Shown: positions 1 to 11,333 of the stretch, piece by piece
Layout of the letters: each line of letters opens with the position of its first letter
Numbering within the stretch: position 1 is the first letter of the stretch
Source of the DNA: Stenocarpella maydis
Lineage: Eukaryota > Ascomycota > Sordariomycetes > Diaporthales > Diaporthaceae
Reading direction: 5' to 3'
DNA: 64,000 bases
Assembly (NCBI GenBank): GCA_002270565.1
Contig: NQMI01000010.1
Span: 617,791 to 681,790 of the forward strand
Made by a program: the position numbers and the translations under genes
Notes under the pieces: model-generated
Databases searched by the model: none
What the model was told of the DNA's origin: nothing
The model's input: the letters and a program-made list of their open reading frames with translations, nothing else

Positions 1-1
1 C

Positions 2-3000
2 AGAGACTCACACTCCCTACAGCTTGCCCACGCGCCTCCGATCGCCAATGGCATCCAGCTGGTCAACCCCCGAGACGTCCTACCGGACAGGTTCCGGGAG
101 ATATTCCCCTATGATATCTTCAACGCCGTCCAATCGAGGTGCCTAGAATATGCCTATCAGACGAACGACAATCTTGTCGTTTCAGCGCCTACTGGCAGCG
201 GCAAGACAGCAATATTTGAGCTCGCTATCTGCAGGCTTGCCCACATGAAGGGCAATCAAGATTTCAAGATCGTCTATCTGTGTCCACTGAAGGCCCTCTG
301 CACGGAGAGGGCCAATGACTGGAGACGGAAATTTGGTCTATTGGACATGGAGGTTGCAGAGCTCACGGGAGATACTTCGCAGGCTGAAATGAGACGCGTC
401 CGTCAGGCCACAATCATTGTCACAACCCCGGAAAAATGGGATTCTATCACCAGAAGCTGGTCCGACCATCGCAAGCTCCTCGACTTGGTCGAAATATTCC
501 TCATCGATGAGGTACATCTGCTCAGAGAACCACGCGGGTCAACTCTCGAAGCGGTTGTGTCACGCATGAAAACCCGTGGGGCTAATGTCCGCTTCGTCGC
601 CCTGAGCGCAACCGTTCCAAATTCTGATGATGTTGCCCAATGGCTGGGTAAAGACCACACCAATCCCGAAATCCCAGCTTGCCGAGCGACATTCGGAGAA
701 GAGTTCCGCCCTGTGAAGCTGCAAAAGTTTGTGTATGGGTTCGACAGCAGGACAAATGATTATCAGTTTGACACATTCTTGACCGATCATTTGTATCCTC
801 ACATCACCAGGCATTCCCAGCGAAAGCCGATCTTGGTCTTCTGTCCGACCCGCAAGAGCTGTCAGACCTCAGCAAAGAAATTAGCTGAGGAGTGGAATGA
901 GCGTCAGCCTCAGTCGAGGCCTTGGCCCGAACCCAGTAAACGAATTTCGGTCATCAGCCCTGAACTGCAGGAAATTGTGAGGTACGGCGTTGCATTCCAC
1001 CACGCTGGTCTTGATTCCCAAGACAGGCGAGCTGTCGAGCAAGCTTTCCTCGACGGCCGTCTCAGCCTCATCTGCTGCACCTCTACACTCGCCATGGGCT
1101 TGAACCTACCATGCCACATGGTAGTGCTCAAAGGAACCACTGCATATCAGGATGGCTCACTTTCAGAGCTTAGTGACCTAGAATTCATGCAGATGTTGGG
1201 GCGTGCTGGCCGGCCACAGTTCGGCAGCAGTGGGGTGGCTGTGGTTCTCACAAGAGCACGGAATAAGCAGCACTATGAAGACATGGGATCTGGCCAGCAG
1301 ATCCTGGAAAGTACGCTTCATCGAAACTTGATCGAGCATCTAAACTCCGAGATCAACCTTGGCACCTTCCAGGACATCCACAAGGCAAAGCAATGGCTGA
1401 AAGGAACATTTCTTGCTGTCCGACTCGAACGCCGACCAGAGTACTACAAACTTGAAGAGACAGACTGCCTTGCTGCTCCGCTCGAAGGCAGGCTTGAAAG
1501 GATCTGTGAGACAGATATAAGCAAGCTGCAACAGACGGGGCTTGTCACGGCAGGATCAAAATTTTATTCGACGGATTACGGCCGGGCAATGTCCAGATAC
1601 GTAATTCGATTCAACTCCATGCAGAGGATCCTTCGAATCCCTCGCGCAGCCAAAATGGAACAAGTGGTGAGTTCTTCGGTCCCTTTCATGTCGATTGAAG
1701 CTGATCGAAGCAGTTGACCGCCGTTTGTGAAGCGGACGAATTCGGGGACTTCCGCTGGCGGACACAGGAACGCGAAGTATTTCGGGAACTGAACAAGAGC
1801 CCTTTCATCGCTTACCCCATCAAACAAACGGTCAACACGATGGCACACAAAGCCTCGCTCCTCTTGCAAGTGGCTTTGGGCTGCGTGGACTTGTCCGACG
1901 TGCCTGAACTCGTCCGGCGGCAGATCATGTTAGACACCAGTCAGTTGTTTGAGAAAATGCCCCGCCTCATACGCGCGGTCGTTGAATGTAAGGCGAGTGA
2001 TCTCGATGGAGTCACCTGTAGGGTGGCTCTCGAGCTTGCACGGTCAATGGCGGCCAGAGCTTGGGAGGGCAAGTCTATGCAACTGACACAGGTACCTCAA
2101 CTTGGACCAGTCTTCATGCGAAAGTTTGTTGCTTCTGGCATCACAACAGTTCATGATTTGGCCGCAGCCGGCGCCAGCAATATCGAGAGAATCCTGAGCC
2201 GAAACCCCCCATTCGGCAAAAAATGGGCTGATGAGTTGGCTCACTTTCCACGCCTGACTCTCGAAGCACGCCTGGTGACAGACACTCCTCAGACTGTCAA
2301 CCCGGACACGAAGCCAGTAGCTCGAATCGATGCTGTCCTTGGGTTTTTGAATGCTGGGGGAAAACCGAGGTGGCGTGGCAAGATTCCTTATGTCACGTTC
2401 GTGGCTGAAACCACGGAGGGGGTCCTGGCGCATTGGTGGAGAGGCTCGCTGAAGAAGTTCAAAGAGGAAGACGAGCACAAGTTATCGCTACACTTCGAGG
2501 TCGATATAAACAGCGTCACGGAAGACATCATTTGCTACTTCTCTTGCGAGGAGATCGTTGGCACCATCGTTACAAGAAGACTGAAGCATGGCCTGCCGGC
2601 ATCTGCCTTTCCCTCAATGGAGTCAACACCAGAATCTTCGAAAATTCCTGATAAACCTGCGGTGTCGTTGATCGATGATAATATTGACGACAATGATTTA
2701 CTGGAGATCACCAAATATGGCGATCCGACTTTTGAAGAGCCGCAAGGTCCAGATGCCGACTCTCGATCTCCCATTCTCGAACGAGGCGAGAGAAACCACC
2801 CGGTTATGAAACCGAAGGCTGATCCTACAACAATTACGGACAGCATAAATGACGATACCCCTTGGCAACCCATTCAACTTCCAAACGGCAAGTTCAAATG
2901 CAATCATCACTGCGCCGACTCCGGGCTCAAGAATGGAAACGGCAAGCCTTGTGCTCATAGGTGTTGCCGCGAAGGCCTTGATGCGCCCAGGAAGCCAAAA

Positions 3001-4152
3001 CCCTCGAAGAGAAAGGCAGGCCAAGACGATACCGTCGTGGCTGGACCAGCTTCACAGCAGGCATCCCAATCGTCAACCAAAAAATCCAAGACAACCAGTC
3101 CCAGCACGAAACCTTCAAGCAACAAACCGCCGGGCGAACCCTTGGCTTCTGCCACCGTGAATAGACAATTTCCCCCGCTAAAGAGTCTCGACGACTTCGA
3201 CTTAGATGGGGATGGCTTGTTCGACCTAACTCATTTCGAAGCCACTGAGGTTGACGATGGGCAGAATTCGCGCCGCAGTCCTCAAAAGGTTCAGGAGACT
3301 GCGCGCAAGAACAAAGTACATGAAGTCGACGCCAGCCTCCTGGAGGAACTCTCCGATGATTCGCTACTGGATGGTTGGGCCCCGCAAGCTGTCGGCAAAA
3401 GCGGGACGAAGGACGACGACTTTGGTGTTGCCAAAAACACAAACCTGCTACATGCTGGACTTGCAAAATCCCAAAGAAACAGCACGGATAACTTTTCTGA
3501 CGACTCTTTGCTTGACTGTATGGATGAGCGTAGTGGAGAAGCATCTCGCTCACACAGTATCATGGCAGAAGTGACGAATGTCTCGAAGAAGCGGCCTGGA
3601 GATAGCATTGGCGTCCAGTGGCGGGAGGATCCCGCATTTGAGGCCAACTTGGAAGAGTCACTCTCAGGCACTTCGCCATGGCCGGTGAGGTACCGTGACC
3701 AAAAAGGCGCAAAGTCTCGTCTTGCTGCGGACTCACGAGCGAACCTCACATGCCCGCCATCCAGTTCCGGAACGGCAGCTGGAGCGGAAGATGCGAGCTT
3801 CTTTTCGCCAAACATACCTTCGATCACGCGTGACGCCCCATTACTGCAAGGATTAGCTGTGGGAACTGGGGCGAAAGAATTTGGGGTTGAGACTTACATA
3901 TTTTCGGACAACTCTGTACTTCCGCCGCCTAGGGGTACTTTTGATGAAGACGGTGTTGCCCTTCACCATGAGCCAACTGCCGGGCCATTGTCAGACGGAA
4001 CTGATGCTGGTGCTGCCCACAGGCTAATGGAACTTGATGACCACTCATCCAGGACCAAGGGCCTACCAGTGAAATCGCAACAGGACACAGGATGGGAAGG
4101 GTTTGAGCCGGGGTTTACTGACGAATTTCGGGATCTTGTGGAATTCATCTGA
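2..4152 (+). CDS. HFM1: MER3/HFM1-type meiotic ATP-dependent DNA helicase, 5' truncated by window edge
   Basis: Superfamily 2 (Ski2/Sec63-like) DNA helicase. In known fungi MER3/HFM1 unwinds recombination intermediates and promotes crossovers in meiosis, in the nucleus. The frame is open from base 2, so the true start lies upstream. Visible in order: a Q-motif-like segment before 165, Walker A APTGSGKT (185-208), DEVH box (about 506-517), SAT motif (about 605-613), motif VI region QMLGRAGRPQ (about 1190-1219), then winged-helix and Sec63-type sequence in exon 2. One intron at 1667-1713 (GTGAGT...GCAG, 47 bases) joins the frames exactly: exon 1 is 2-1666, exon 2 is 1714-4152. The last third is low-complexity and acidic/Ser-rich, with a small Cys/His cluster at about 2898-2970 that could bind zinc. 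About 1367 residues are visible. Convergent with the phosphatase gene that follows. The family call is firm; meiotic expression is inferred from the family. Confidence 0.92.
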
Positions 4153-4756
4153 TCTGGACTGTAATATGGAACGTGTGCCAGGGGCAGAAATTCCCCGAGG
4201 AATGGAAATGTGCGGGGGTGGAAGCACTGGCTGGGTTGTCCTCTTTGATTGTCAACTTGCTGCTGTCTTGCTACCAACCTCGAATGCTTTATACGTGACC
4301 ATGTTAGCATTTCGAGTCATTCTGTCTGGCACAAACTGACTAGCATCCAGACGCATACTGGTCAATATGATTAGTTAACTCATAAAGCACGTTCTGCGTC
4401 TTTTGGTTTTTTCGGCCCTCGAGTGGGGATCCTTGGGGGTATGAGTGGCCGGAGAGATAGTGTTGGCCTCACAGTGACTGCCAGGACTGTCTGCAGCTAG
4501 GCGCCCCCCCAGTCCTTGATTTAAGGTCGAGAATGCTGATTGACCAAATCACGTCATGCCTGTTATGTATTATTATTTTCTGAGTGACCTTCAGTAAGTT
4601 TTCGGGCAGTGAGCCATGTCACAGTGTCTAACTATACTCTGGTACACCCTTCACCCCTGGGTATCACCGACGTTTTGAGTTCAAACAAGGAAACCACCGA
4701 ATGTGGCCAGAATGCTGGTCTTCAAGTACCACCGAGACCAAGGGATGTGACGTCCC
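4153..4756. other. Convergent intergenic stretch
   Basis: This lies between the 3' ends of the helicase gene and the histidine phosphatase gene. It contains short open frames with no recognisable protein, a C8 run near 4504 and AT-rich segments near 4560-4580 that may serve 3'-end formation. I see no RNA gene or repeat in it. Confidence 0.5.
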
Positions 4757-5695
4757 TCAAACATCTGGTCCAGCCAAATCAGCTTGCAACAACTCCAGGG
4801 CAAAGGTGGCGGCGGGATCGCCCTGGCCTGCGAACCCTCGCAGAAACTCGAACAAGTTATCGAGTCGGGCCCCAGTGTCTCCCTTAGCATTTGCCCAAGA
4901 CTTGACATTCCGGATCGCCTCCTTGCGCCTCTGCTCCTTCTTCCTCTCTGCTTCCGCCAAGTCCCTCCCGCGCAGATTCGACTCGTAGTGTACCCTCCCA
5001 TCGACATGCGACGTGCTCATCAAGCGCCTCGTGACGCGGTACGGGAGCATGACGCAGTTCTCGATGTCGAAATCGTCGACGCTCTCGGGCGTGTGACCCA
5101 GCACCCGCAGCAGAGACTTGTGGGAGCGATTGTGCATCACCAGCATCACGCAGGCGCCCGAGTGGGCGTCGTCGAAGACGTGGTCCAGGGCGCGGCGGAC
5201 GCGCTGGTCCACGTCAACGTAGACCTCGTCGTGGAAGTCCTCGCGCTCCGGGACGTCCAGGTGGCAGGGGATGTCCACCCCCAGGTGGCGGCTCAGCTCG
5301 TGCACGAATGCCGCAACCTCGGCCTTGTTCCCGCAGTGGTCGGACTGGTGGTTGTGGCCGTAGCCCATCCACTCGCGCAGGCCCTCCTTGATGTGCAGCG
5401 CCAGAGGCGGGGCCCCGGCCGCGACTCGGTGCTGCAACCCAGCCTGCTTGATGAAGTGGAAGGCCGTCTCGATGCACCGCCGCAGCGGCGACGAGTAGAC
5501 CATGGCGGGGCGCTGGGCCTCAGCCTCGTCCCTGAGATACCGGGCGGCTCGGGTAACGCTATTGAGCCCATCCGGCGTGACGCGCGGGTCGTGGTTCTTG
5601 GCCAGGGCGGACAGGTACCTCCAGGCCACGGGCGTGCCGAACCGGGACGAGTCCTCGTTGTGGGGGGTCTCGCCGTGGCGGAGGGCATAAATCAT
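4757..5695 (-). CDS. Histidine phosphatase superfamily (phosphoglycerate mutase-like) protein
   Basis: A 312-residue protein of the histidine phosphatase superfamily, which removes phosphate from small molecules or proteins through a phospho-histidine intermediate. The catalytic RHGE signature is at residues 6-9, right after the chosen start. A conserved SSPLRRCIET segment follows, and a second-histidine motif (VMHNRS, His about 188) sits where the family has its proton-relay histidine. The C-terminus is a charged helix rich in Glu, Arg and Lys. I chose the ATG at 5695 because the family fold normally begins a few residues before RHG and the ATG has an A at -3 (AAGATG). The same frame stays open to about 6025, but that extension has no family similarity, and its far end opens on TTG. 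The substrate cannot be told from the sequence. The gene has no intron. Confidence 0.8.
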   Translation of the reverse strand: MIYALRHGETPHNEDSSRFGTPVAWRYLSALAKNHDPRVTPDGLNSVTRAARYLRDEAEAQRPAMVYSSPLRRCIETAFHFIKQAGLQHRVAAGAPPLALHIKEGLREWMGYGHNHQSDHCGNKAEVAAFVHELSRHLGVDIPCHLDVPEREDFHDEVYVDVDQRVRRALDHVFDDAHSGACVMLVMHNRSHKSLLRVLGHTPESVDDFDIENCVMLPYRVTRRLMSTSHVDGRVHYESNLRGRDLAEAERKKEQRRKEAIRNVKSWANAKGDTGARLDNLFEFLRGFAGQGDPAATFALELLQADLAGPDV

Positions 5696-7557
5696 CTTTG
5701 TTTCGTCGCAGTTGCGGGTCGGGGCGCTGCTGAGGGCTCGGCGGAAGCCGCCTTCGGGTCGGATGTTCTCTCGGGCGAGGACGACGGGCCGTTGGGCATG
5801 CCTCCTTGTCATCCGGGGGCAGTTGACCGGATCGGAAAAGGAGGCATCAGGGATGTACGCCCAGGGAGAGACAGGAATGTTGTGGCATCTGAAGCCATGA
5901 CTGGGCGTCCCCAGTGCCTGTCCTACTATCATAACGGGGATAGACTCATGCGTTGAAGCTCCTTCCATTTTTAAACCCCAGGGGCATTCGGAAGGTTGCT
6001 CACAACTGCCCGAGTCAGAATCCAAGGTAAGAAACTAATGGATCGGCTGTGCTAGAGCCAACAGAATAGTGAAAGGGGGGGCCGGTGAACGGCTTCTAGA
6101 CCTCGTATGGTTAGAGCTCTACCCATCCCCTCGACTTCGGAAATGAACAATGGCATATGAGTACAAAGCTTCCACCGGTTCAGTCGCACCCTGTGTACAG
6201 TTGAACAAAGACCTGCGATTTCATATGCATATGTTTATTTGACCAAAGATCCTGCACCTGTCGACCAGACTGGTGTTGATGTGACTCCACAAATCGTGGC
6301 ATTTCTTTTTCATTTATTCTTTGCCTTATTTTCTTTTGGGGAAAACATTGAGGGACCTCAAATACGGGCCCCGCATACTATTCTTTGCTTCACCACACTA
6401 CTACTACTACTGGACTCGGGCCACAGATGAGAGTGCTGCATAATCTAGTATACCTTTGCAATATTATCATATGGGAAGGAAAACTCCAAGGTGTGGGGTT
6501 TTTGCGAAAGAGCATCTCGGCTGTTGACCGCTGAATGATTATACACTTCAGCTTATTGTATATAGACCAACTGCAAACATGAAAAATATTTAACTCAGTC
6601 TTGTTTACACATGCCAGAAGAGAAACCAGTTCTCGCTCTATTCCAAACTGTTGCTGCATGTCGTGTAAGCATCCAAGGTGGCTGCTCAAGTGCCTGTTGA
6701 GACCCCAGCGGTCATTGATCACACCGCACACAAGCTCTGAGAGTTTCAAATCCTCTGTTAAATAGAAGACGTTGTATAAGGCAGCTCCCGTCGGAGCAGT
6801 CGTCTGCGGGACATGTCTGGGCCTTACTGCAGCCGGGATCCTTGCGTCTGAAGTAGGCTGATCCACCGAAAGTTCCTGTCCTGGACACATTGGATACAAA
6901 TAAAATGCTCAGTGGAAAGAAATCACGACATTGCAACTGAGTGCCCGTGGGTATACCTTCAGCTGAGTACCGTACGCATGGAAATGTTTTCAATTGTCGT
7001 GCCCCAGAAGCACAGCCGGCCTGGGAGTTCTCAGCTCGGAAATTGTAACATTCGTGCCATAGATGGTCCAGGAGACGGACCACCTTGAGTTCTCCCATTG
7101 GGTAAGTCAAGTCACAAGACCCCTCATCCAGGTCAGTTACATATATCAAGTCCATCGAGTACACAAGGATGTAGTCCGGCTCCAGTGTGATAAAAGCACC
7201 GGATTCTATGACGTGTATGTAGGCCTTGGGTTGATCTTTCCTGTCACCTGAGCACCAACCCAACCCTCCAAGCACCTACCTTCCTACTATACCTACATAC
7301 TAGAAGAAGGTAGTAATGCTGAATCCTGGCCTGGCGGGCTCTTCGTCCCTTGGGCCTTTTGGAGGCTGCGAGGCTGCCTGCTGTATCCGACAGCCCATTC
7401 CGTGACAACACCTTGACTCTGCTCGACAAGTCTCTTCAATTATACACTCCCTAGGTAGTTATGCACAACGCCCCGCTTCAGCCATAAGTTATACACACCA
7501 CTTCGCCTCGATTGTACACATCGCCTCTTCAATCCTCGCACCAAGCCCCATCTCAAC
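5696..7557. other. Gene-poor stretch
   Basis: This lies between the phosphatase 5' end and the DUF4419 relic. The part next to 5695 probably holds the phosphatase promoter and leader. From about 6050 the sequence is AT-richer. Two minus-strand open frames at 6390-6899 and 6712-7275 could in principle be spliced together in frame, but the longer one lacks an ATG at its start and neither resembles a known family. I do not call a gene here. Confidence 0.4.
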
Positions 7558-8115
7558 ATGAGTGGACCTCTGACTCTCATACTAAGCAATCACCCTGGAG
7601 CGGCCTGGGATAAGCCGAAGATGTACTCGGACAAGGTATTTTTGAGAGCGAAACCATTGGCCAGCGGGGCAAACGTGTGATCGCCGCATCGTTATTCCCC
7701 TCGTACCTGGACAGCTTTTACCTCTCGGCTTCCAAGAACGGAATCGTCTGGGCGACCTACCAGTAAATGCAATTCTTCTTCCATGCTCCCACGGCGGTCG
7801 CGGTTTTTATGGCTTGGAAAGCCACCCAGTGAGGCTCCGAGGGGGGTGGCTATTACACAACAGTGCTTGCTGCAACCATCACCACCTCATCATCCGACCA
7901 GATGATATCTGGTTGGCGATCCTGTCGCAGCCGAGATGGTCCACGAGAAGGTCCTCGACCCCGACCTGAAGTACTGGATCCTGCCTTCGTTTTCGAGGCA
8001 GCGGGCCTATGGCTGACGAGCACTGTCAGCAGTGGCTGTCACCGGGACTGTTGCTCGAGTCATGGGCTGCGAATGGCAGGCAGTAGAAGAGGTAGCAAGG
8101 TGGGCTGTACTGCAA
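7558..8115 (+). pseudogene. Broken DUF4419-family gene
   Basis: DUF4419 is a fungal family of unknown function with a recognisable core. Here fragments of that core lie in order but in different frames. An N-terminal piece starts at ATG 7558 (up to about the DKPKMYSDK peptide). A second piece, in a shifted frame, ends SASKNGIVWATY. A possible intron (GTAAATGC near 7768 to ACAACAG near 7862) then leads in frame to NHHHLIIRPDDIWLAILSQ, the best-conserved signature of the family. Directly after LSQ the frame jumps to a piece reading LDPDLKYWILPSFS, which in intact relatives comes roughly a hundred residues later, so an internal segment has been deleted. A final short piece (TGTVARVMGCEW) is again in another frame. 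At least two frame breaks plus the deletion make a working product very unlikely. Confidence 0.72.
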
Positions 8116-8651
8116 CGAGTGCACGACGCATGTAGGTAGCCTACCTGCTGGAGCAGTGTATGTACTTGGGTACTTTGACAAGTGCGGGGTTCTGGCGTCG
8201 AGTACTTGCATGAGCAAGGACAAGGCGCGTGGGCAGGTGGGGTAGTAGTGAAGTGGGCTGTAGGCTTGGAGACGAGACCCGGCTGGGGCTAATAATCTTG
8301 ACTGGCGCCGGCCAAATTTTCCCACTTGATGGATGGAACCCTTGGAATTTTTGTATAATTTTTCTTCCCTTGCTCTTTTCTTGTTTGCGGTAGATTTTCT
8401 TGGGCCTGCTGGTTTGCAATTCCTATTCTCCCTCCCCCTCCTCCCTTGTTCTCTTTCTTGTTTCCTTTTTGTCACTCTCCTTACTACTACTACTACTATT
8501 ACACCATCTCCCTTGCACGACAGGGCGAGGCGCCTTTGCTTATTATCTTATTCTCCGCACGTCCTTTCGTCGCACTCTGCGCCGCGGCCGAGACATCTGC
8601 ATACGCCCGCCTCGACCTCGCCTCGCGACCTGCAGCAACCCACCGCCCAAC
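8116..8651. other. Upstream region of the purine phosphoribosyltransferase gene
   Basis: This holds the probable promoter and leader of the downstream gene. A strongly CT-rich tract runs from about 8420 to 8520, including a run of (TAC)n near 8482, typical of well-expressed fungal promoters. No separate gene is apparent. Confidence 0.5.
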
Positions 8652-9539
8652 ATGGTCGAGAAGCTCTACGTCACCTACAATGATGTGTGTGTTCCCATAT
8701 GCTCCCAGCACCCCCCCCCCCGGGCCATGCGTCGCCCCCACGGCGCATGCCATGTGATAAATGCCCCCGGCTCCCAATGGATGCGCGACCCTGACCCCCC
8801 ATCCCAGGTCCACAAGCTCTGCCAGGAGTCGGCCCCCAACATCCTCGAGAACTTCAAGCCCCACCTCATGATCGCCATCGGCGGCGGGGGCTACGTGCCC
8901 GCCCGCATCCTGCGGTCCTTCCTCAAGAAGCCCGGCAGCCCCAACATCCCCATCCAGGCCATCGGCCTGTCGCTCTACGAGGCCCTCGGCGGCGACGGCG
9001 TCGTCGAGGAGCCCGGCACCCAGGTCACCCGCACCCAGTGGCTCGACCTGACCAGCCTCGGTGAGATGAAGAACCTCATCGGCAAGAAGATCCTCATCGT
9101 CGACGAGGTCGACGACACCCGCACCACCCTCGAGTACGCCGTCAAGGAGCTGGAGAAGGACGTCGAGGCCGCCAGGCAGAAGCTCGGCCTCGAGGGCGAC
9201 CAGGCCAGGACCGAGTTTAGCGTCTTTGTGCTGCACGTGAGTCACCACCACCACCACCATCCTATCCTATCCTATCCTATCCTATCCTACACGACCGTTG
9301 GCAAGGGGGCAAGGGGCTAACCGCGCACCAACATGTTCGTGCGCCAACAGAACAAGGACAAGCAAAAGAAGGGGACCCTCCCCGCCGAGATGATCGACGG
9401 CGGCCGCTACATGGCCGCGCGTACCGTCGGCGACGAGTGGATCTGCTATCCCTGGGAGGCCGAGGACATTGACGAACATGACGAGCTGGCCAGGCAGATG
9501 AAGGCCAGGCAGGCCAGGCAGGTCAACGGCTCCTCATGA
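8652..9539 (+). CDS. HPT1: Hypoxanthine-guanine / xanthine phosphoribosyltransferase (purine salvage)
   Basis: Type I phosphoribosyltransferase that joins a purine base to PRPP to give the nucleotide, a cytosolic purine salvage step. Three exons: 8652-8684, 8808-9236 and 9351-9539. All junctions are GT-AG (GTGTGT...CCCAG and GTGAGT...CAACAG) and in frame, giving 216 residues, close to the roughly 220 of yeast Hpt1. The N-terminus (YVTYNDVHKLC), the IAIGGGGYVPARIL segment, the PRPP-binding loop VDEVDDTRTT (about residues 109-118) and a C-terminal YPWE motif all match the Hpt1/Xpt1 group. Yeast HPT1 (hypoxanthine/guanine) and XPT1 (xanthine) are close relatives, so base preference cannot be settled by eye. 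The second intron carries simple repeats. Confidence 0.9.
9244..9288 (+). repeat. Simple repeats (CAC)n and (CCTAT)5 in an intron
   Basis: Just inside the second intron of the phosphoribosyltransferase gene, a CAC triplet run is followed by five CCTAT pentamers. The tract is intronic and should not affect the protein. Confidence 0.9.
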
Positions 9540-11333
9540 GCATGGGTCCCGTCGGGCGACGGAGTGGGCTGGCCGGTCGGGCCAGTGAGCGCTGAAGACG
9601 TACACCGGCCTGGGGACCCATACGTGGACCAGCGGCAATCCACCAGACCGGCCGAGAGCCGCGCGCGCACACACATCTGTTTCATGGGATTATATTGGCC
9701 CCTCTATCCTCGGGGCAACCCCAAATCACCCCGGTGGGGAGAAACGGGGAGGGCCGCGCTTTAAACCGTATGATGCCGACACGGTCACATTTTCTACTGG
9801 GCTGACATTCGGTGTGCGTGCAAGAATGGGTGGGGGTTGGCTATTTGCTTAACGAGCCGAAGGAGTCCTTGAGCCCAGAGCGTTGATATTAGACTTGGGG
9901 GGCATCCGAGACGGTTGCATAGCGAAAAATGGGATTGGGTAGCCGCAAGCTTCTGGAAACAAGACAGAGATCTGAAGAGGCGACTCACGGGTCACGGGTG
10001 GCACACATTAGTTAGAGAACCGAATCAACACGAGTTACGTACCCTATTCTGAGCCTCGCTCCCTAGGACCATGTGCATGCTCAACCCCCCCCGGGGCGTG
10101 CTCCCGACAGCGGGGTGAAGTCTATGTGTTTCCGGCTTGCAGCTTTTAAAGATGTCTGATCTGGCTGGTGCTGAGCAAGCCATACCGCGGGGGCCTGCTC
10201 CACAGCCATGCGGCTTGGAAATACTACGTCTACTTCAAACACTCGCGCTTACCTCTCAATCCGCCAGGCAACTGGTAGGAATAAGACCATCAGATGCCCG
10301 CAGATCCCCGGCGCGCTGTGTGTGTGTGCTTGCAAAACTAATTCCACCCTGACGTGGTCCCATCGGCAAGCCGAGGTGCGGTGCGGAAATCGAGGCCATT
10401 ATTTATAATACTTCATCTATTAACAGGGCCGTGAGGACGGTGGACGTTGGTATTGGAAAATGTACTAAAAAGTAAAAGCAACCGGCCTGGAAACCCATTG
10501 CACAGTCCAAGTAAATAAACCAGCCCTCAAAGTCCGCAGATAACTCCCCACAACACAACGAAACGAAGCGCATGGCAACGAAAGAGAGCACGTCAAAGAA
10601 AGTCCTCATTCTCAATCCTCAAGGAAAATAAACCCACCCGCAAAGGTTGTCCACAAACTGAAGAACCTGATCATAATCACAAGAAACTGCCTCACGATTA
10701 TCGCCCGTGCCAAAGACCAGCATGAGACATTCCTGATTTCGCTACCATCACGAGCCGGATCAGGCGGCTGTTGGGTGTTCGATCAACCGTTTTAGATAGA
10801 TCGAGCAGCCCATCCAAACCATCAAATAGTATCTCGTCGGTTCTAAAGTTGGTTGCTTCACAACTAGTTACGAAGGGTCTCCATCCCAAACGGGTCATCG
10901 GTCTCAACGTCAGGAACTCTGGTCATCAACCGGAACGCGACGGCGTCGTCTGGCGCTCAGGTTTTGGCCTCCCGTCGGCTAATGTGCGTAGTCGACCCAG
11001 ACTGCCGGCACTGCCCTTGGATCACAATTCGGAACCAAACCGCAGAAAAAACGTTCCATTCGAGGCGGACCGTCTGGATGAGCTTTTCTAGTGGAATCCC
11101 AGAAGAATTGGTTGGCGCGACCTCGCTCGTTTCCAGTCCGGGGTGTCCGGCGCCTTCTCCCACTTGTATGAATGCAGATGGGGGAAGAAATGGACCTTGC
11201 GCTTGCCCGACCCTCCGGCGGGCTTCCCTGGAGCAGTGCTGTCGTTCGTCGGCTTCTTCAAGATGGGCTTCAAGGGCGGAAGCGGGCTGCAGGTGAGCTC
11301 ACGAACGCCGAACCAAAACAGATTGTGGGTCTC
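9540..11333. other. Long intergenic stretch between two 3' ends
   Basis: This follows the phosphoribosyltransferase gene (+) and precedes the 3' end of the DUF3669 gene (-). It has several short open frames on both strands, none with recognisable similarity or convincing splice partners, and C-runs near 10086. I see no RNA gene. Confidence 0.45.

Noticed and set aside
4784..5956. A 390-codon plus-strand open frame opposite the histidine phosphatase
   Set aside because: Antisense shadow of a recognisable gene, Val/Gly/Arg-rich with no family similarity.
6390..7275. A possible two-exon minus-strand gene (7275-6957 and 6880-6390, in-frame GTATAC...TCCAG junction)
   Set aside because: The first exon lacks an ATG at its 5' end, composition is not gene-like, and no family is recognised; one in-frame junction can occur by chance.
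8499..9260. A 253-codon minus-strand open frame opposite the phosphoribosyltransferase gene
   Set aside because: It overlaps the true exons and an intron in antisense; repetitive Gly/Leu/Asp composition, no similarity.
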